NCBI RefSeq assembly: GCF_018343775.1
Contig: NZ_CP074349.1
Coordinates: 2,098,001 to 2,162,000 of the forward strand
DNA length: 64,000 bases
Direction of reading: 5' to 3'
Source: Pseudomonas cichorii
GTDB lineage: Bacteria; Pseudomonadota; Gammaproteobacteria; Pseudomonadales; Pseudomonadaceae
In this document: one piece after another, positions 32,767 to 41,608 of the stretch
Layout of the letters: each line of letters begins with the position of its first letter
Position numbering within the stretch: the stretch's first letter is position 1
Notes under the pieces: generated by a model
What the model was told of the DNA's origin: nothing
The model's input: only the letters and a program-made list of their open reading frames with translations
Database searches by the model: none
Program-made: the position numbers and the translations under genes

Positions 32767-34148
32767 AGTTTCCATGGCGATTGCAAAGCGTGCAGTGGCT
32801 GGTCAATGTGAGCTTTGCAATGTTTGGTGCGATGCTCACGCTAGGCCTCGTAGTCCAGGGCAAACTGAGTCAAGGCTTGGTTGAGCATCCGATCTGGCTG
32901 CAAGTACTGGAGTCGAGTACGCAGAATGTTCTGCAGTCTTCCCGAGCAGACTTTCGTGACTCGTTGCCCACCGAGGGTGCGGTGAAGGGGTGGCTGTTAA
33001 CCCGTGATGGAACGTTACCCGCCGACATGCCAGCGTTTCTGGCTACGCTTGCACCTGGGTACTACAGGGAAGGCGAACTTGATAGCATCGCGGACTCTTC
33101 GTCGTTTTCCGGTGTGCTGTCTATTGTGACACCGAGGTGGGGGCCTTTTGCTGACGCTCCCGGTGACACCACTCGTGCCCGCGCTTACACCGCCTTGGTG
33201 ACTTCTGTGCCGCAGGGGCGATTAGTCATGGCAATCGATATGACCGGTCTGGAAGACGAGCAGAACGCAAGCGTACAACTCAGCCTGGTGTTTCTGCTGT
33301 TCAATTTCATCCTGATCTGCCTGGTGATCCGATGGTTCCACCTGAGCCTGACCAGACCCATTGCGGACCTGGCATGGCGGATGCGCAAGCTCGATCCGTT
33401 GAAACCTTCGCAACGGATTCCGGCGACCTATCGTAAAAGCGAACTTAATACCATCGCCCAGGAAGCCAACGCGCACCTTGAGCGGGTCGAACTTGCGGTT
33501 GAGCGTGAGCGCAGCCTGCTGGACCAGGCCAGCCACGAATTTCGTACGCCTCTGGCCATTATTTCCGGGGCTGCGGATGTGCTTCATAAACAACAATTGC
33601 CCGAACGGGCGCAGCGGCCGTTGCGTCGGATTGACGAAGCAGTGGATACACTCACGCAGATCATGGAAGCGCTGTTGTACCTGTCACGCGAGCCAAGCCC
33701 TCAAGAGCGAAAACAAGTCACGGTGCTGCACGGGCTGCTTCCTGAACTGGTGAATGACCACACCTACCTGCTTTCTGGAAAACCAGTGCGTTATGTGTTG
33801 GGAGATATCGAACCTTTAACCTTGCAGGCCCCTGAATCCATGGTGCGAATCGCGGCAGGCAATTTGCTCAGAAACGCTGCGGAGCATACCCACGAAGGCG
33901 AAATCCATGTGTCGCTTGTGGATGGGAAATTGTGTATCCGTGACTCCGGCTCCGGCTTCGATGCAACCCAGGCGGCCTATCGCTTCACTGAATCGCTCAA
34001 GCAATCGGGGCAACGGGCAGGCGGTGCAGGGCTGGGTCTGTTTCTGACCCAGCGCATCTGCGAGCGGTTCGGCTGGCAACTGACCCTTGAGTCGTCCTTG
34101 TCTGTTGGAACTTCAGCGATTATTGATTTCATGCCGGATCACGCGTGA
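32763..34148 (+). CDS. Sensor histidine kinase
   Basis: A 461-residue membrane kinase, partner of the regulator just upstream. An N-terminal membrane helix (about 15-38), a periplasmic sensor region (about 40-170), a second helix (about 172-195) and a HAMP region come first. Then the phosphoacceptor H-box SHEFRTPLAI (His about 260) and the ATPase domain with N-box GNLLRNAAEHT, G1 CIRDSGSGF and G2 GGAGLGLFLT. Length and order are normal. The signal is unknown. It ends 11 bases from the convergent HAD gene. Confidence 0.92.
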   Translation: MKFPWRLQSVQWLVNVSFAMFGAMLTLGLVVQGKLSQGLVEHPIWLQVLESSTQNVLQSSRADFRDSLPTEGAVKGWLLTRDGTLPADMPAFLATLAPGYYREGELDSIADSSSFSGVLSIVTPRWGPFADAPGDTTRARAYTALVTSVPQGRLVMAIDMTGLEDEQNASVQLSLVFLLFNFILICLVIRWFHLSLTRPIADLAWRMRKLDPLKPSQRIPATYRKSELNTIAQEANAHLERVELAVERERSLLDQASHEFRTPLAIISGAADVLHKQQLPERAQRPLRRIDEAVDTLTQIMEALLYLSREPSPQERKQVTVLHGLLPELVNDHTYLLSGKPVRYVLGDIEPLTLQAPESMVRIAAGNLLRNAAEHTHEGEIHVSLVDGKLCIRDSGSGFDATQAAYRFTESLKQSGQRAGGAGLGLFLTQRICERFGWQLTLESSLSVGTSAIIDFMPDHA

Positions 34149-34159
34149 TTTACATCGCA

Positions 34160-34816
34160 TCAGGACGACGATTTCAACAGATTCCACAGAACCTCATCAT
34201 TGAAGTCACGGATCACGCTTTTGGCGCCCGCTTCTCGCAGTTGGTGTTCATCAAGCCCCGACAGGACGCCGAAGGTATGGATGCCAGCGGCGTTCGCTGA
34301 CTGTACACCCGCCAGCGAGTCCTCGAAGGCCAGCGCGTTGTCGGCGCTCACGCCCAGCAGTTCCAGAGCGGTCAGGTAGGGCATGGGGTGGGGTTTGCCG
34401 CGCTCCAGTTCTCCGCCGATGACGATGGTCTCGAAACGATCGACGATCCCCAGGCCGGTCAACATGGCCATTGCGTTCTCTCGTGGCGCGTTGGTCACAA
34501 CGGCAGTGCGCAGGCCGGTGTCCTGTGCATGATCGAGAATGCGCAAGACGCCAGGCACGGGGATGGTTTCTCCCAGTTGAGCGCGGAACATGGCTTCTTT
34601 CTGAGCGGCCAGATCAGCGTATTGTGAGGCGGGAATGTCGGGGAACAGGCCACCGAAAATCATGTCATCCGGGAAGCCCATGACATGGGCCTTGTAGTAG
34701 CCGATGTCCATCGAGCGATCCCAGCGTGCCAGCAACTGGTTGTAGGCGTTCAGGTGCAGTTCATCGGTATCGATGAGGGTTCCGTCCAGATCGAACAACA
34801 GCGCAGAAAGGGCCAT
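34160..34816 (-). CDS. HAD-superfamily phosphatase/phosphoglucomutase-like protein
   Basis: A 218-residue HAD subfamily IA hydrolase. Motif I is FDLDGTLIDT (about 8-17), motif II VVTNAP (about 105-110), motif III the Lys in ERGKPHP (about 139-145) and motif IV ALAFEDSLAG (about 160-169). It resembles beta-phosphoglucomutase and sugar-phosphate phosphatases. It is the last gene of the 12-gene minus-strand operon, 6 bases after the MFS gene. In this context it may remove phosphate from a sugar intermediate. Confidence 0.88.
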   Translation of the reverse strand: MALSALLFDLDGTLIDTDELHLNAYNQLLARWDRSMDIGYYKAHVMGFPDDMIFGGLFPDIPASQYADLAAQKEAMFRAQLGETIPVPGVLRILDHAQDTGLRTAVVTNAPRENAMAMLTGLGIVDRFETIVIGGELERGKPHPMPYLTALELLGVSADNALAFEDSLAGVQSANAAGIHTFGVLSGLDEHQLREAGAKSVIRDFNDEVLWNLLKSSS

Positions 34817-34822
34817 TGGTTC

Positions 34823-36010
34823 TTACTCCTTTAAGTGTTCAGTAGTGTTGCCCAGTGACCAGACACCCCGCAGGGCCGGTACCAGCGGCAACATGAGCAG
34901 GGGATAGACGATCAGCAAGCTGAAGGCGGCTTCGACCCCTATGCGTTCTGACAGCACCCCCAGCAGAAAGGGTGCCAGCAACAACGCGACGCCCACAGCC
35001 TGTGAAGCCTGGGTGCTGAGTGCCGAGCTTGCGTGGGGCGCGATGCGCATGGCTGAGCCCAGAATCAGCGGGAAGAAATTGCCCAGACAGGCACCCAGTA
35101 CAAAGATGAATATCGCTGTACCGACCAGCCCTTCGATAAACGACAGCACCAGCAGTGTAGCAATGGCGCTCAGAATCACCGAACTCAGCAATGTCAGCGG
35201 TGATATACGACGCAGTGCATAGCTGCTGGCCAGACGTCCGCAGACGGTGCCGGCAAAGTACAGGCTCATCAGGGTAGCGGCCACCGATGCGCTGGTCTGC
35301 GCATGGGTCTTGATATATTCCGCACCCCAGAAGCCCACACCCCATTCTGCGGAAATCCCCAGTATCACCAGCGCCCACAGGCTGAGCCGGGTCAGACGCT
35401 GCGCATCCGTGGTGTCCGTGGCTGTTTCCGGTGAGGCCGTCTGATCAGGCTCTGGTCGATGGATCGTCTGTGGTGCGCAGAACATCACCAGGGCCCATGC
35501 GCTGACGATCAGCGGAGCCGTGCGCCAGGACAGCCCCATGGCCGTCGCTGCCCCGACCAGCAGCGCACCTCCCAGCACACAGAGCCCTGCCACAATGTGC
35601 GCTTCCACCAGTTTCGCGGCAGCCTGCTGGCGATAGCGCTTGCCGAGCATGGCCTGGCCGACGGCCATGACCAGCCCTCCGGACAATCCCATGAGGACGC
35701 TGCCCGGCAGTGTCATGGGCAAGCCGCCCGCAATGGCGAACAGTCCGCTCGCCAGCACGATCGAACCTATTGCGATACGCCCGGTGCCGATTGGTAATGC
35801 CCTTCGCTCAAGCCAGCGATAGGGGATGCCGATCATCACCAGCCCCAATGCATAGGCCGCAAAATGCAGACCGGTCCAGCGCAGGTCCAGACCGAATTCG
35901 GCACGCAAAAAGGGCATCAGGGGGCCGAGCATGCCTTGTTGAGCGCCGAACAGGCCGAACATCAGGTAAATCGCCCAGGGGCGTCGTTCTGTGTGAGCCG
36001 TGTCTGTCAT
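34823..36010 (-). CDS. MFS transporter
   Basis: A 395-residue major facilitator protein with about twelve membrane segments. After a short polar N-terminus it begins with RPWAIYLMFGLFGAQQGMLG; a basic loop (GKRYRQQAAAK) lies between segments. The start is ATG 36010, overlapping the stop of the preceding gene as ATGA. In the operon it is the natural candidate to export or import the pathway product. The C-terminal half is rich in small residues, as in sugar and drug exporters of this superfamily; substrate unknown. Confidence 0.87.
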   Translation of the reverse strand: MTDTAHTERRPWAIYLMFGLFGAQQGMLGPLMPFLRAEFGLDLRWTGLHFAAYALGLVMIGIPYRWLERRALPIGTGRIAIGSIVLASGLFAIAGGLPMTLPGSVLMGLSGGLVMAVGQAMLGKRYRQQAAAKLVEAHIVAGLCVLGGALLVGAATAMGLSWRTAPLIVSAWALVMFCAPQTIHRPEPDQTASPETATDTTDAQRLTRLSLWALVILGISAEWGVGFWGAEYIKTHAQTSASVAATLMSLYFAGTVCGRLASSYALRRISPLTLLSSVILSAIATLLVLSFIEGLVGTAIFIFVLGACLGNFFPLILGSAMRIAPHASSALSTQASQAVGVALLLAPFLLGVLSERIGVEAAFSLLIVYPLLMLPLVPALRGVWSLGNTTEHLKE

Positions 36011-36921
36011 AGGCCTGCCTTTGTGTCGAACAGTGAATGCCAGCGTGCGCAACGAGCAACCTTGGTGTGGCTGGCCTCGATGGCATCCAGTGCTTTCAGA
36101 TCGACCGCTGCCAGTGTGTCGCTGGACACACCGCCGACAACGACCTTGCCGTAGCTTCTGCTGATTGCCGCCGCGTGCGGCGAGAGCATCCAGTTGAGCG
36201 CCTTTATCGCCTCGGTTGCCCGTGGCGAACTGGCGCGGCAGCCGAATACTTCAAACTCGTAGCGCCGGGCATCAGCGGGGACGCACCAGCGCAAGGACGA
36301 ATGCTGCGCCGCTGCGCGAGTGGCCGCCGTGGACACCGTCACTCCGACCAATGCATGGCCCTGAAGTACGGCCTCTATTGGCGCCGTCGAAGATCCGCTG
36401 ATCGAAGGCCGTAGCTGCGCAACGTCGGCCAGCATCTCCCAGGCCCCATCGCCGTAATGCTCCAGCAGTGCGCTCAGGTGCAGATAACCGGCCCCCGAGC
36501 GGCCCGGGTCCGGCAGGGCAATGCGTTGCGACCATGCCGGTGCGCAAAGCGCTTCCCAGGAGAGTGGCGGTGTCAGGCCATTTTGGGCGAGTACCTGCGG
36601 GTCGTAGCAAAAGGCGGGCACAAAGCCTGACGGGCTGAACCAGCGCCTGTCGGCGGCAATTGCCTTGGGAGGCAATGTCGAGTCATCCAGGCCGTCAAGA
36701 GCCCGCAACTGTGAAGCCAGTGCGGGATCGAGGAGGGCGGTGGCAGCGGTCCCCAGCAGCAGGTCCCAGTCACCCGCCGTGCCGTTGATGACCCGCTCGA
36801 TCAACTCCGAAGTGGACCAGCGCGACAGGCGCACAGGCACGCCGACCTGTTCGCTGATACCCGCCATGAACTCGGCAAGCTCTGCGTGCTCCATCGAACT
36901 GATAGCGATAAGTTCATCCAT
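36007..36921 (-). CDS. Solute-binding-protein-like protein without a signal peptide
   Basis: A 304-residue protein with the two-lobed fold of iron/thiamine-type ABC binding proteins (family 1): WDLLLGTAATALL (about 52-64), then GFVPAFCYDPQVLAQNGL and the WEALCAPAWSQRIALPDPG block (about 121-139). It starts directly with the mature fold (MDELIAISSMEHAELAEF) and has no leader; upstream codons in frame extend only to a GTG at 36933. No ABC permease or ATPase is in the operon. It may act in the cytoplasm as a ligand-binding or catalytic domain, or have lost its leader. ATG 36921 has GAGG 7 bases upstream. Confidence 0.75.
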   Translation of the reverse strand: MDELIAISSMEHAELAEFMAGISEQVGVPVRLSRWSTSELIERVINGTAGDWDLLLGTAATALLDPALASQLRALDGLDDSTLPPKAIAADRRWFSPSGFVPAFCYDPQVLAQNGLTPPLSWEALCAPAWSQRIALPDPGRSGAGYLHLSALLEHYGDGAWEMLADVAQLRPSISGSSTAPIEAVLQGHALVGVTVSTAATRAAAQHSSLRWCVPADARRYEFEVFGCRASSPRATEAIKALNWMLSPHAAAISRSYGKVVVGGVSSDTLAAVDLKALDAIEASHTKVARCARWHSLFDTKAGL

Positions 36922-36929
36922 GCCCGGCC

Positions 36930-37526
36930 TCACTCCAGCAGTCGATGCAGTTTGGCGTATTGCAGGAGCATGATGGTCTTGCCGTCGCAGATCGCGCCGG
37001 TCTCGATCATCGACAGCGCTTCGTCCAGAGGCAGTTCGAGGACTTCGATGTCTTCGCCTTCGTCCTCCAGACCGCCACCGGCGCTCAGTTTGTCTTCGTC
37101 GAAATACTCCCCGACAAAAAAGTACAAGCGTTCGGTGACCGATCCCGGGCTCATGAAGGCTTCAAACACCTTGCGCACTTCCTGAATGCGATAACCGGTT
37201 TCCTCCTCGGTTTCCTTGCGGATGCAGGTCTGAGGATCGTCCCGGTCCAGCAGCCCGGCGCAGGTTTCGACCAGCATGCCGTCGTGTTCGTTGACGAAGG
37301 CGGGAAAGCGGAACTGCCGGGTCAGGACGACAGTCTGTTTCAGCTTGCTGTAGAGCAGGATGGTTGCGCCGTTGCCCCGGTCATAGGTTTCACGGGTCAG
37401 GGTGCTCCAGGTGCCGTTATTGCTCTGAAAGTCGTACGTGGTCTTGCGCAGGACGTACCAGTTGTCCGACAGCACTTCGACCTTCTTGATCTGCACCCGG
37501 TCCTTGGTAGGAATGGCCTTGCTCAT
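36930..37526 (-). CDS. NudK/ADP-sugar pyrophosphatase-like Nudix hydrolase
   Basis: A 198-residue Nudix hydrolase. The N-terminus (about 10-50) resembles the dimerisation part of NudK/NudF, with LSDNWYVLRKTTYDF. The Nudix box lies near residues 88-110 (AGLLDRDDPQTCIRKETEEETGY), with the metal-binding REUxEE core seen as RKETEEETG. Such enzymes cleave nucleoside diphosphate sugars. The start ATG 37526 overlaps the MTA phosphorylase stop by 4 bases. A sugar-nucleotide link fits the other operon genes. Confidence 0.85.
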   Translation of the reverse strand: MSKAIPTKDRVQIKKVEVLSDNWYVLRKTTYDFQSNNGTWSTLTRETYDRGNGATILLYSKLKQTVVLTRQFRFPAFVNEHDGMLVETCAGLLDRDDPQTCIRKETEEETGYRIQEVRKVFEAFMSPGSVTERLYFFVGEYFDEDKLSAGGGLEDEGEDIEVLELPLDEALSMIETGAICDGKTIMLLQYAKLHRLLE

Positions 37527-38431
37527 GGCTTGGCTCCCAGGTGAGTGGCGTTGGGCGCAACGGTCAGCAGGCGTGCGACCATCTCCGGATCGCGATGCTC
37601 CGGTGCCGTCATCACGGCCGTATCCAGCGCGTGGTCGCACCCGGCCGAGCAGGCGCCCTGGTGTTCACCCAGCCGGGTGACGGCTTCGGTGACCAGGCGG
37701 CGGGTCAGGGTAAAGGTGTCGGCCATGCGCTCGGCAACCAGGGTGGCGTTCACGTCTTCGTGGGACTCGTGCCAGCAATCGAAGTCGGTGGGGATGGCAA
37801 TCATCGCGTAGCAAAGCTCTGCTTCGCGAGCCAGCTTGGCTTCGGGCATGGCGGTCATGCCGATCACGGTGCCGCCCCACTGGCGATAGAGGTGGGATTC
37901 GGCGCGGGTCGAAAACTGCGGTCCTTCCATGACCACGTAAGTGCCGCCATTGAGGGCTTGCACGTCAGCGGTTTCTGCGGCGGTTGCCAGTACCGAGCGC
38001 ATGCGTCCGCACACCGGGTCGCCAAACGGTACATGGCCCACCAGACCGGGTCCGAAGAAAGTCTTGTCACGCTTGATCGTGCGGTCGATGTATTGATCGA
38101 TCAGCACGAAGCTGCCTGGTGGCGCATCGTGGGTCAGGCTGCCCACGGCACTGACCGATAACACCTGCGTACAGCCGACACTGCGCAGCGCAGCGATGTT
38201 GGCCCGCACATTGATGAAGGCTGGCGGGATGGTGTGTCCGACGCCGTGGCGCTGCACGAAGGCCACCGGCACATTGTTGAGCGTGCCCAGGGTGATGGCT
38301 GATGAAGGTTTGCCGAACGCGGTCTCGCATTCGACCAGCTCGATATCCTTCAGGCCGGGCAGTTGTTGAAGACCGCTGCCGCCAATGATGCCGATACGTT
38401 GAACCTGCTGCTGTGTCGATGAGTTATTCAC
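37523..38431 (-). CDS. 5'-methylthioadenosine phosphorylase family protein
   Basis: A 302-residue purine nucleoside phosphorylase of the MTAP class. The N-terminal phosphate loop is IGIIGGSGLQQL (about 13-24), followed by VAFVQRHGVGHTIPP (phosphate/ribose contacts) and VMEGPQFSTRAES (about 166-178), the signature of MTAP. It cleaves methylthioadenosine, or 5'-deoxyadenosine, to adenine and the sugar phosphate. The start is a GTG overlapping the stop of the desaturase gene (GTGA). Its place in a biosynthetic operon suggests clearance of a SAM-derived by-product or supply of a methylthioribose unit. C-terminal residues 255-302 are less typical. Confidence 0.87.
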   Translation of the reverse strand: MNNSSTQQQVQRIGIIGGSGLQQLPGLKDIELVECETAFGKPSSAITLGTLNNVPVAFVQRHGVGHTIPPAFINVRANIAALRSVGCTQVLSVSAVGSLTHDAPPGSFVLIDQYIDRTIKRDKTFFGPGLVGHVPFGDPVCGRMRSVLATAAETADVQALNGGTYVVMEGPQFSTRAESHLYRQWGGTVIGMTAMPEAKLAREAELCYAMIAIPTDFDCWHESHEDVNATLVAERMADTFTLTRRLVTEAVTRLGEHQGACSAGCDHALDTAVMTAPEHRDPEMVARLLTVAPNATHLGAKP

Positions 38432-39540
38432 ACGCTGCCTCTCGTCTTCAGGGTGTTTTCTGGGTGTCCGGTGGTCACCAGACGTTCATACAGTTCGGAA
38501 AGCGCAGTAGGTGCGCTGCCGCGCCTGAGCAGCAGGCCTTCACTGGCGTTGTTGCTGTAGCGGGGTTCATGAATCTTCAGGTGCCGGTCGATGGCTGGCA
38601 GGTAGTTCCAGCGAACGCCGGGGTACAGCGAGTGGGCCAGATGGTAGGCATCGGACGTCGGTGCGATGAACACGCGGATCAGCCATCCGCTGATGCCGAA
38701 ATAATCGGTGGGGCGGCCTGCCAGGTATTCGAGGTCGCGTCGGTCTCGGGATGTTCCTTCGACAAACCAGCGGTGTTCGGTGAGCAGCGATACCCAGGCA
38801 AAGACCGGGTATGAGGTCATCAGCGGCACCAGCCAGCCAAACAGCACGCCTTTCCAGCCTCCAGCCCAGTAGAGCAGGGCGGCGACGGCTATCAGACACA
38901 GCACCCGGAGCACCGTCGTCAGCCGCGAATGGTTCAACAGGCTGTTGCGTGCCATGGTTGTCAGGTTGACCCAGGCGCCACCAGGCGTCAGCGGGTAAAG
39001 CAGCAGCGTATGGAAACTGCTGGATGAAATGCCTGCCACATAGCCACCGGCCTGGACCCTGGCCCGGTTCGGATCACGGTCGGGGTGATTGGGGTTGCGA
39101 TGGTGTTCCATCGTGTGGGTCTGATGGCGACTGCGCATGTCGCGTTTGAACGCTGGAAACTGATAGAAAACGTTACTCAGCCACCACTGCCATTCATGGT
39201 TGGGGCACAACGCGAAATGCACGGCGTTGTGTCCGAATTCCTGCAGTGCGCGCAGGCGTCCGCCGCTCCAGAGCACCACCACCAGCCACATCAGCGGCGT
39301 CGAGTAGATCGATGCCAGCAGCACGGCGGCCACGATATCCAGCCAGGTCCAGATGAAGGGCAGTGGCGCGAGCCATCCATCCCATGGCCGGTAGTAGTGT
39401 TCCTTGCGGCCGGCAATCCGTGGCTCCAGCTTCAGCAGCCGCAGAATGCGCTGATGGTCGCGGTAGTAAAAGGCGACCAGCGCGCGCAATGCCAATGCAG
39501 TCGCGATCAGGCCGATCAGCACCATGTGCGAGGTGGTCAT
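38428..39540 (-). CDS. Membrane fatty acid desaturase/hydroxylase-like di-iron protein
   Basis: A 370-residue integral membrane protein. The three histidine clusters of membrane di-iron enzymes are present: GHNAVH (about 103-108), HTMEHH (about 142-147) and YHLAHSLYP (about 310-318). Four or more hydrophobic segments lie between them. The family desaturates or hydroxylates lipid chains and other hydrophobic substrates with O2. In this operon it may tailor an acyl or amino-alcohol part of the product. It ends 2 bases from the HAD gene start and overlaps the MTA phosphorylase start. Confidence 0.85.
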   Translation of the reverse strand: MTTSHMVLIGLIATALALRALVAFYYRDHQRILRLLKLEPRIAGRKEHYYRPWDGWLAPLPFIWTWLDIVAAVLLASIYSTPLMWLVVVLWSGGRLRALQEFGHNAVHFALCPNHEWQWWLSNVFYQFPAFKRDMRSRHQTHTMEHHRNPNHPDRDPNRARVQAGGYVAGISSSSFHTLLLYPLTPGGAWVNLTTMARNSLLNHSRLTTVLRVLCLIAVAALLYWAGGWKGVLFGWLVPLMTSYPVFAWVSLLTEHRWFVEGTSRDRRDLEYLAGRPTDYFGISGWLIRVFIAPTSDAYHLAHSLYPGVRWNYLPAIDRHLKIHEPRYSNNASEGLLLRRGSAPTALSELYERLVTTGHPENTLKTRGSV

Positions 39541-39542
39541 GG

Positions 39543-40241
39543 TCAGGCCTCCCCGGTTTCGGCGCAGAGTGCCTGAGCAGGTGCAAAGCGTTGCAGCAGT
39601 TCGTCCAGGCTGTTGAGCAGCGGCGCACCGCTGACGCGCAGTCGTTCGCTGTTCTGATGGCCTGTCGAGACCAGCACCGGCGACCAGCCCACCGCATTCG
39701 CTACCTCGAAATCGTGCAGCGTGTCGCCGACGAACAGGGTTCGTGAGGCGGGTGTCCCCAGCGTCTCTTGCAGCACAATGGCCTCGGCCGTCTTGCTGGT
39801 CGCCTGGTTATGGCTCAGCCCCACGACATGTTCGAAATAGTCATACAGGCCTTTGGCCCTAAGGGTCTGCACCAGCACATCGCAATGCGACGCCGAGAGT
39901 ATCGAGACGCCGATACCGGCACGTTTTGCGGCGTCGAGAAACTCGATCACGCCCGGGTGCAGCGGGCAGTGAGCGACATTCGCGTCGAAGTGCTCCAGAT
40001 AACGCTGGACGATGGTGGAGAAGGGCACGCGATCCAGATCGAAACCGAGCGCCGCGTAGAAACCGGCAATGGGAAAGTCGAACTGAGCCCTGTACCGCTC
40101 AGCGGTAATGGGCGGGACATCGAAGTGCTCGCCGCAGCGATTTACGGCGAAGACAGCAAGATCGATATCGTCGATCAAGGTACCGTTCCAGTCGAACACC
40201 ACATGTTCGATGCCGGAAAAATGCAGGGGGTCGTCGATCAT
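39543..40241 (-). CDS. HAD-superfamily phosphatase
   Basis: A 232-residue HAD hydrolase, second of two in the operon. Motif I is FDWNGTLIDD (about 15-24), where W replaces the more common L. Motif II is SILSASH (about 107-113) and motif IV LFVGDTLHDFEVA (about 169-181). The start is ATG 40241, overlapping the stop of the FAD enzyme (ATGA). It is a plausible sugar-phosphate or amino-sugar phosphate phosphatase by analogy with NtdB; this is inference. Confidence 0.87.
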   Translation of the reverse strand: MIDDPLHFSGIEHVVFDWNGTLIDDIDLAVFAVNRCGEHFDVPPITAERYRAQFDFPIAGFYAALGFDLDRVPFSTIVQRYLEHFDANVAHCPLHPGVIEFLDAAKRAGIGVSILSASHCDVLVQTLRAKGLYDYFEHVVGLSHNQATSKTAEAIVLQETLGTPASRTLFVGDTLHDFEVANAVGWSPVLVSTGHQNSERLRVSGAPLLNSLDELLQRFAPAQALCAETGEA

Positions 40242-41608
40242 TGTCGGCTGTTCCAGGGAAGTAGGGCATTGAGTGCGATGCGCGACGCAATCGCCGGCGC
40301 GTAGAGCCGGCTGGGGTCCACCACCAGATTGGTCACACCGATTTGTGTTTCCAGCGCCCGGCGATTGTTTGCCGAGAGCTTGCCAAGCCCGGCGCCGTAC
40401 CAATGGTCGAAGCGGGTGCGCCAGGTGCGTTCGCCGGAGGTTTCCGGGAAGCGGAAATCTTCGGTCGTGGCCATGTTCCATGCGCCGTCGACCACACCAC
40501 ACAGCAAGCCTTGCAACTGATGGCAACTGAGTGAACGCTCTAGCAGCGCGTCCAGGCGGTTGTCGATGCAGTCGGCTTCGAGTGCGCCGATGGTCATGCC
40601 CTGGCTGTACAGCGGGTTCATGCTGCTCAAGGCATCACCCACGACCAGCAAACCTTCCGGCCAGTGTTCGAGGCGGTCGTAATGGGTGCGGCGGCTGCCG
40701 GGCATCTTGAACGTGAAGACCTCCGACAGCGGCTCGGCCTCTCGGATGACTTCGTGGATATCAGGCACCGGCAGGTTGGCCAGTGCCTGCAGAAAATCGT
40801 CCGGGTCCTTGCCGGGAAAGTGGCCGAACCAGCCACCGGTGGTCACCATCCAGCGGTCACCCTCGATGGGACTGATGACCCCCATGGAGCGTTGTTCCGG
40901 AGCCGCTGGCAACACCAGCAGCACTTGCCATTGCTCGGCGAAAGCGGGGAGCCGCTTGTAGATGCGCGATGCATAACCCAGCTCGGTCTTGACCACGCTG
41001 TTCTGCACCGTGCCGAAGCCGGCCTCTTTCAGCCAGGAGGGCATGTGCGTGCCCCGGCCACTGGAGTCCACCAGCAGGTCGCAAGGCAGGTGGTGCGCAC
41101 CCGAGCCGTTGTCGATGTTCACGCCTTTGACATGGCGCTGTCTGTCGGCACCGGCAAATTCGATCCCTGTCACTCGCGTGCTGGACAGAATCTCGACCTG
41201 GGGTACTGTCGTCAGGCAGCGGCGCAACTGGTTGTCGATGAGTCTGCGGCTGCAATAGTGGGCATGGATGCCGCTGCGGTAACGGTTTTTCCAGCGGCCG
41301 CGCTGATACCACTTCACATCGTGTCCCAGATCCGCTACCTGGGCACCGTCCTGTTCCAGCGCACTCAGCAGGCCCGGGAAAATGCCTTCCATGATCTGCT
41401 TGCCGCGCAACAGCAGAAGATGCACGTGGTGTTCCTGTGGAAGGCTCTGGCGCGGACCGGTTTCGTCGTAGAAATCACTTTTCTCGATCACGGTGACACG
41501 CTCGAAGCGCCGCGCCAGCACGGCAGCGGTCAGGCAGCCGGTCACGCTGCCGCCGATCACCACCGCATGGCCCGAGCGTGTGCCCGATTCAGTTGGGAGA
41601 GTAGTCAT
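40238..41608 (-). CDS. FAD-dependent oxidoreductase (monooxygenase/epoxidase-like)
   Basis: A 456-residue flavoprotein with a Rossmann start HAVVIGGSVTGCLTAAVLAR (about 14-33), where the dinucleotide motif is GGSVTG. The second FAD motif reads LLVVGDALSSMNPLYSQGMT (about 325-344). Overall it is like flavin monooxygenases of the LasC/MonCI epoxidase kind and PHBH-type hydroxylases. The halogenase motif WxWxIP is absent. It overlaps the first DegT gene by 20 bases and the HAD gene by 4. Expected to oxidise a pathway intermediate with NAD(P)H and O2. Confidence 0.82.
   Translation of the reverse strand: MTTLPTESGTRSGHAVVIGGSVTGCLTAAVLARRFERVTVIEKSDFYDETGPRQSLPQEHHVHLLLLRGKQIMEGIFPGLLSALEQDGAQVADLGHDVKWYQRGRWKNRYRSGIHAHYCSRRLIDNQLRRCLTTVPQVEILSSTRVTGIEFAGADRQRHVKGVNIDNGSGAHHLPCDLLVDSSGRGTHMPSWLKEAGFGTVQNSVVKTELGYASRIYKRLPAFAEQWQVLLVLPAAPEQRSMGVISPIEGDRWMVTTGGWFGHFPGKDPDDFLQALANLPVPDIHEVIREAEPLSEVFTFKMPGSRRTHYDRLEHWPEGLLVVGDALSSMNPLYSQGMTIGALEADCIDNRLDALLERSLSCHQLQGLLCGVVDGAWNMATTEDFRFPETSGERTWRTRFDHWYGAGLGKLSANNRRALETQIGVTNLVVDPSRLYAPAIASRIALNALLPWNSRQ

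Noticed and set aside
40238..41608. Flavin-dependent halogenase
   Set aside because: The WxWxIP motif is absent; the protein fits monooxygenase/epoxidase-type flavoenzymes better.
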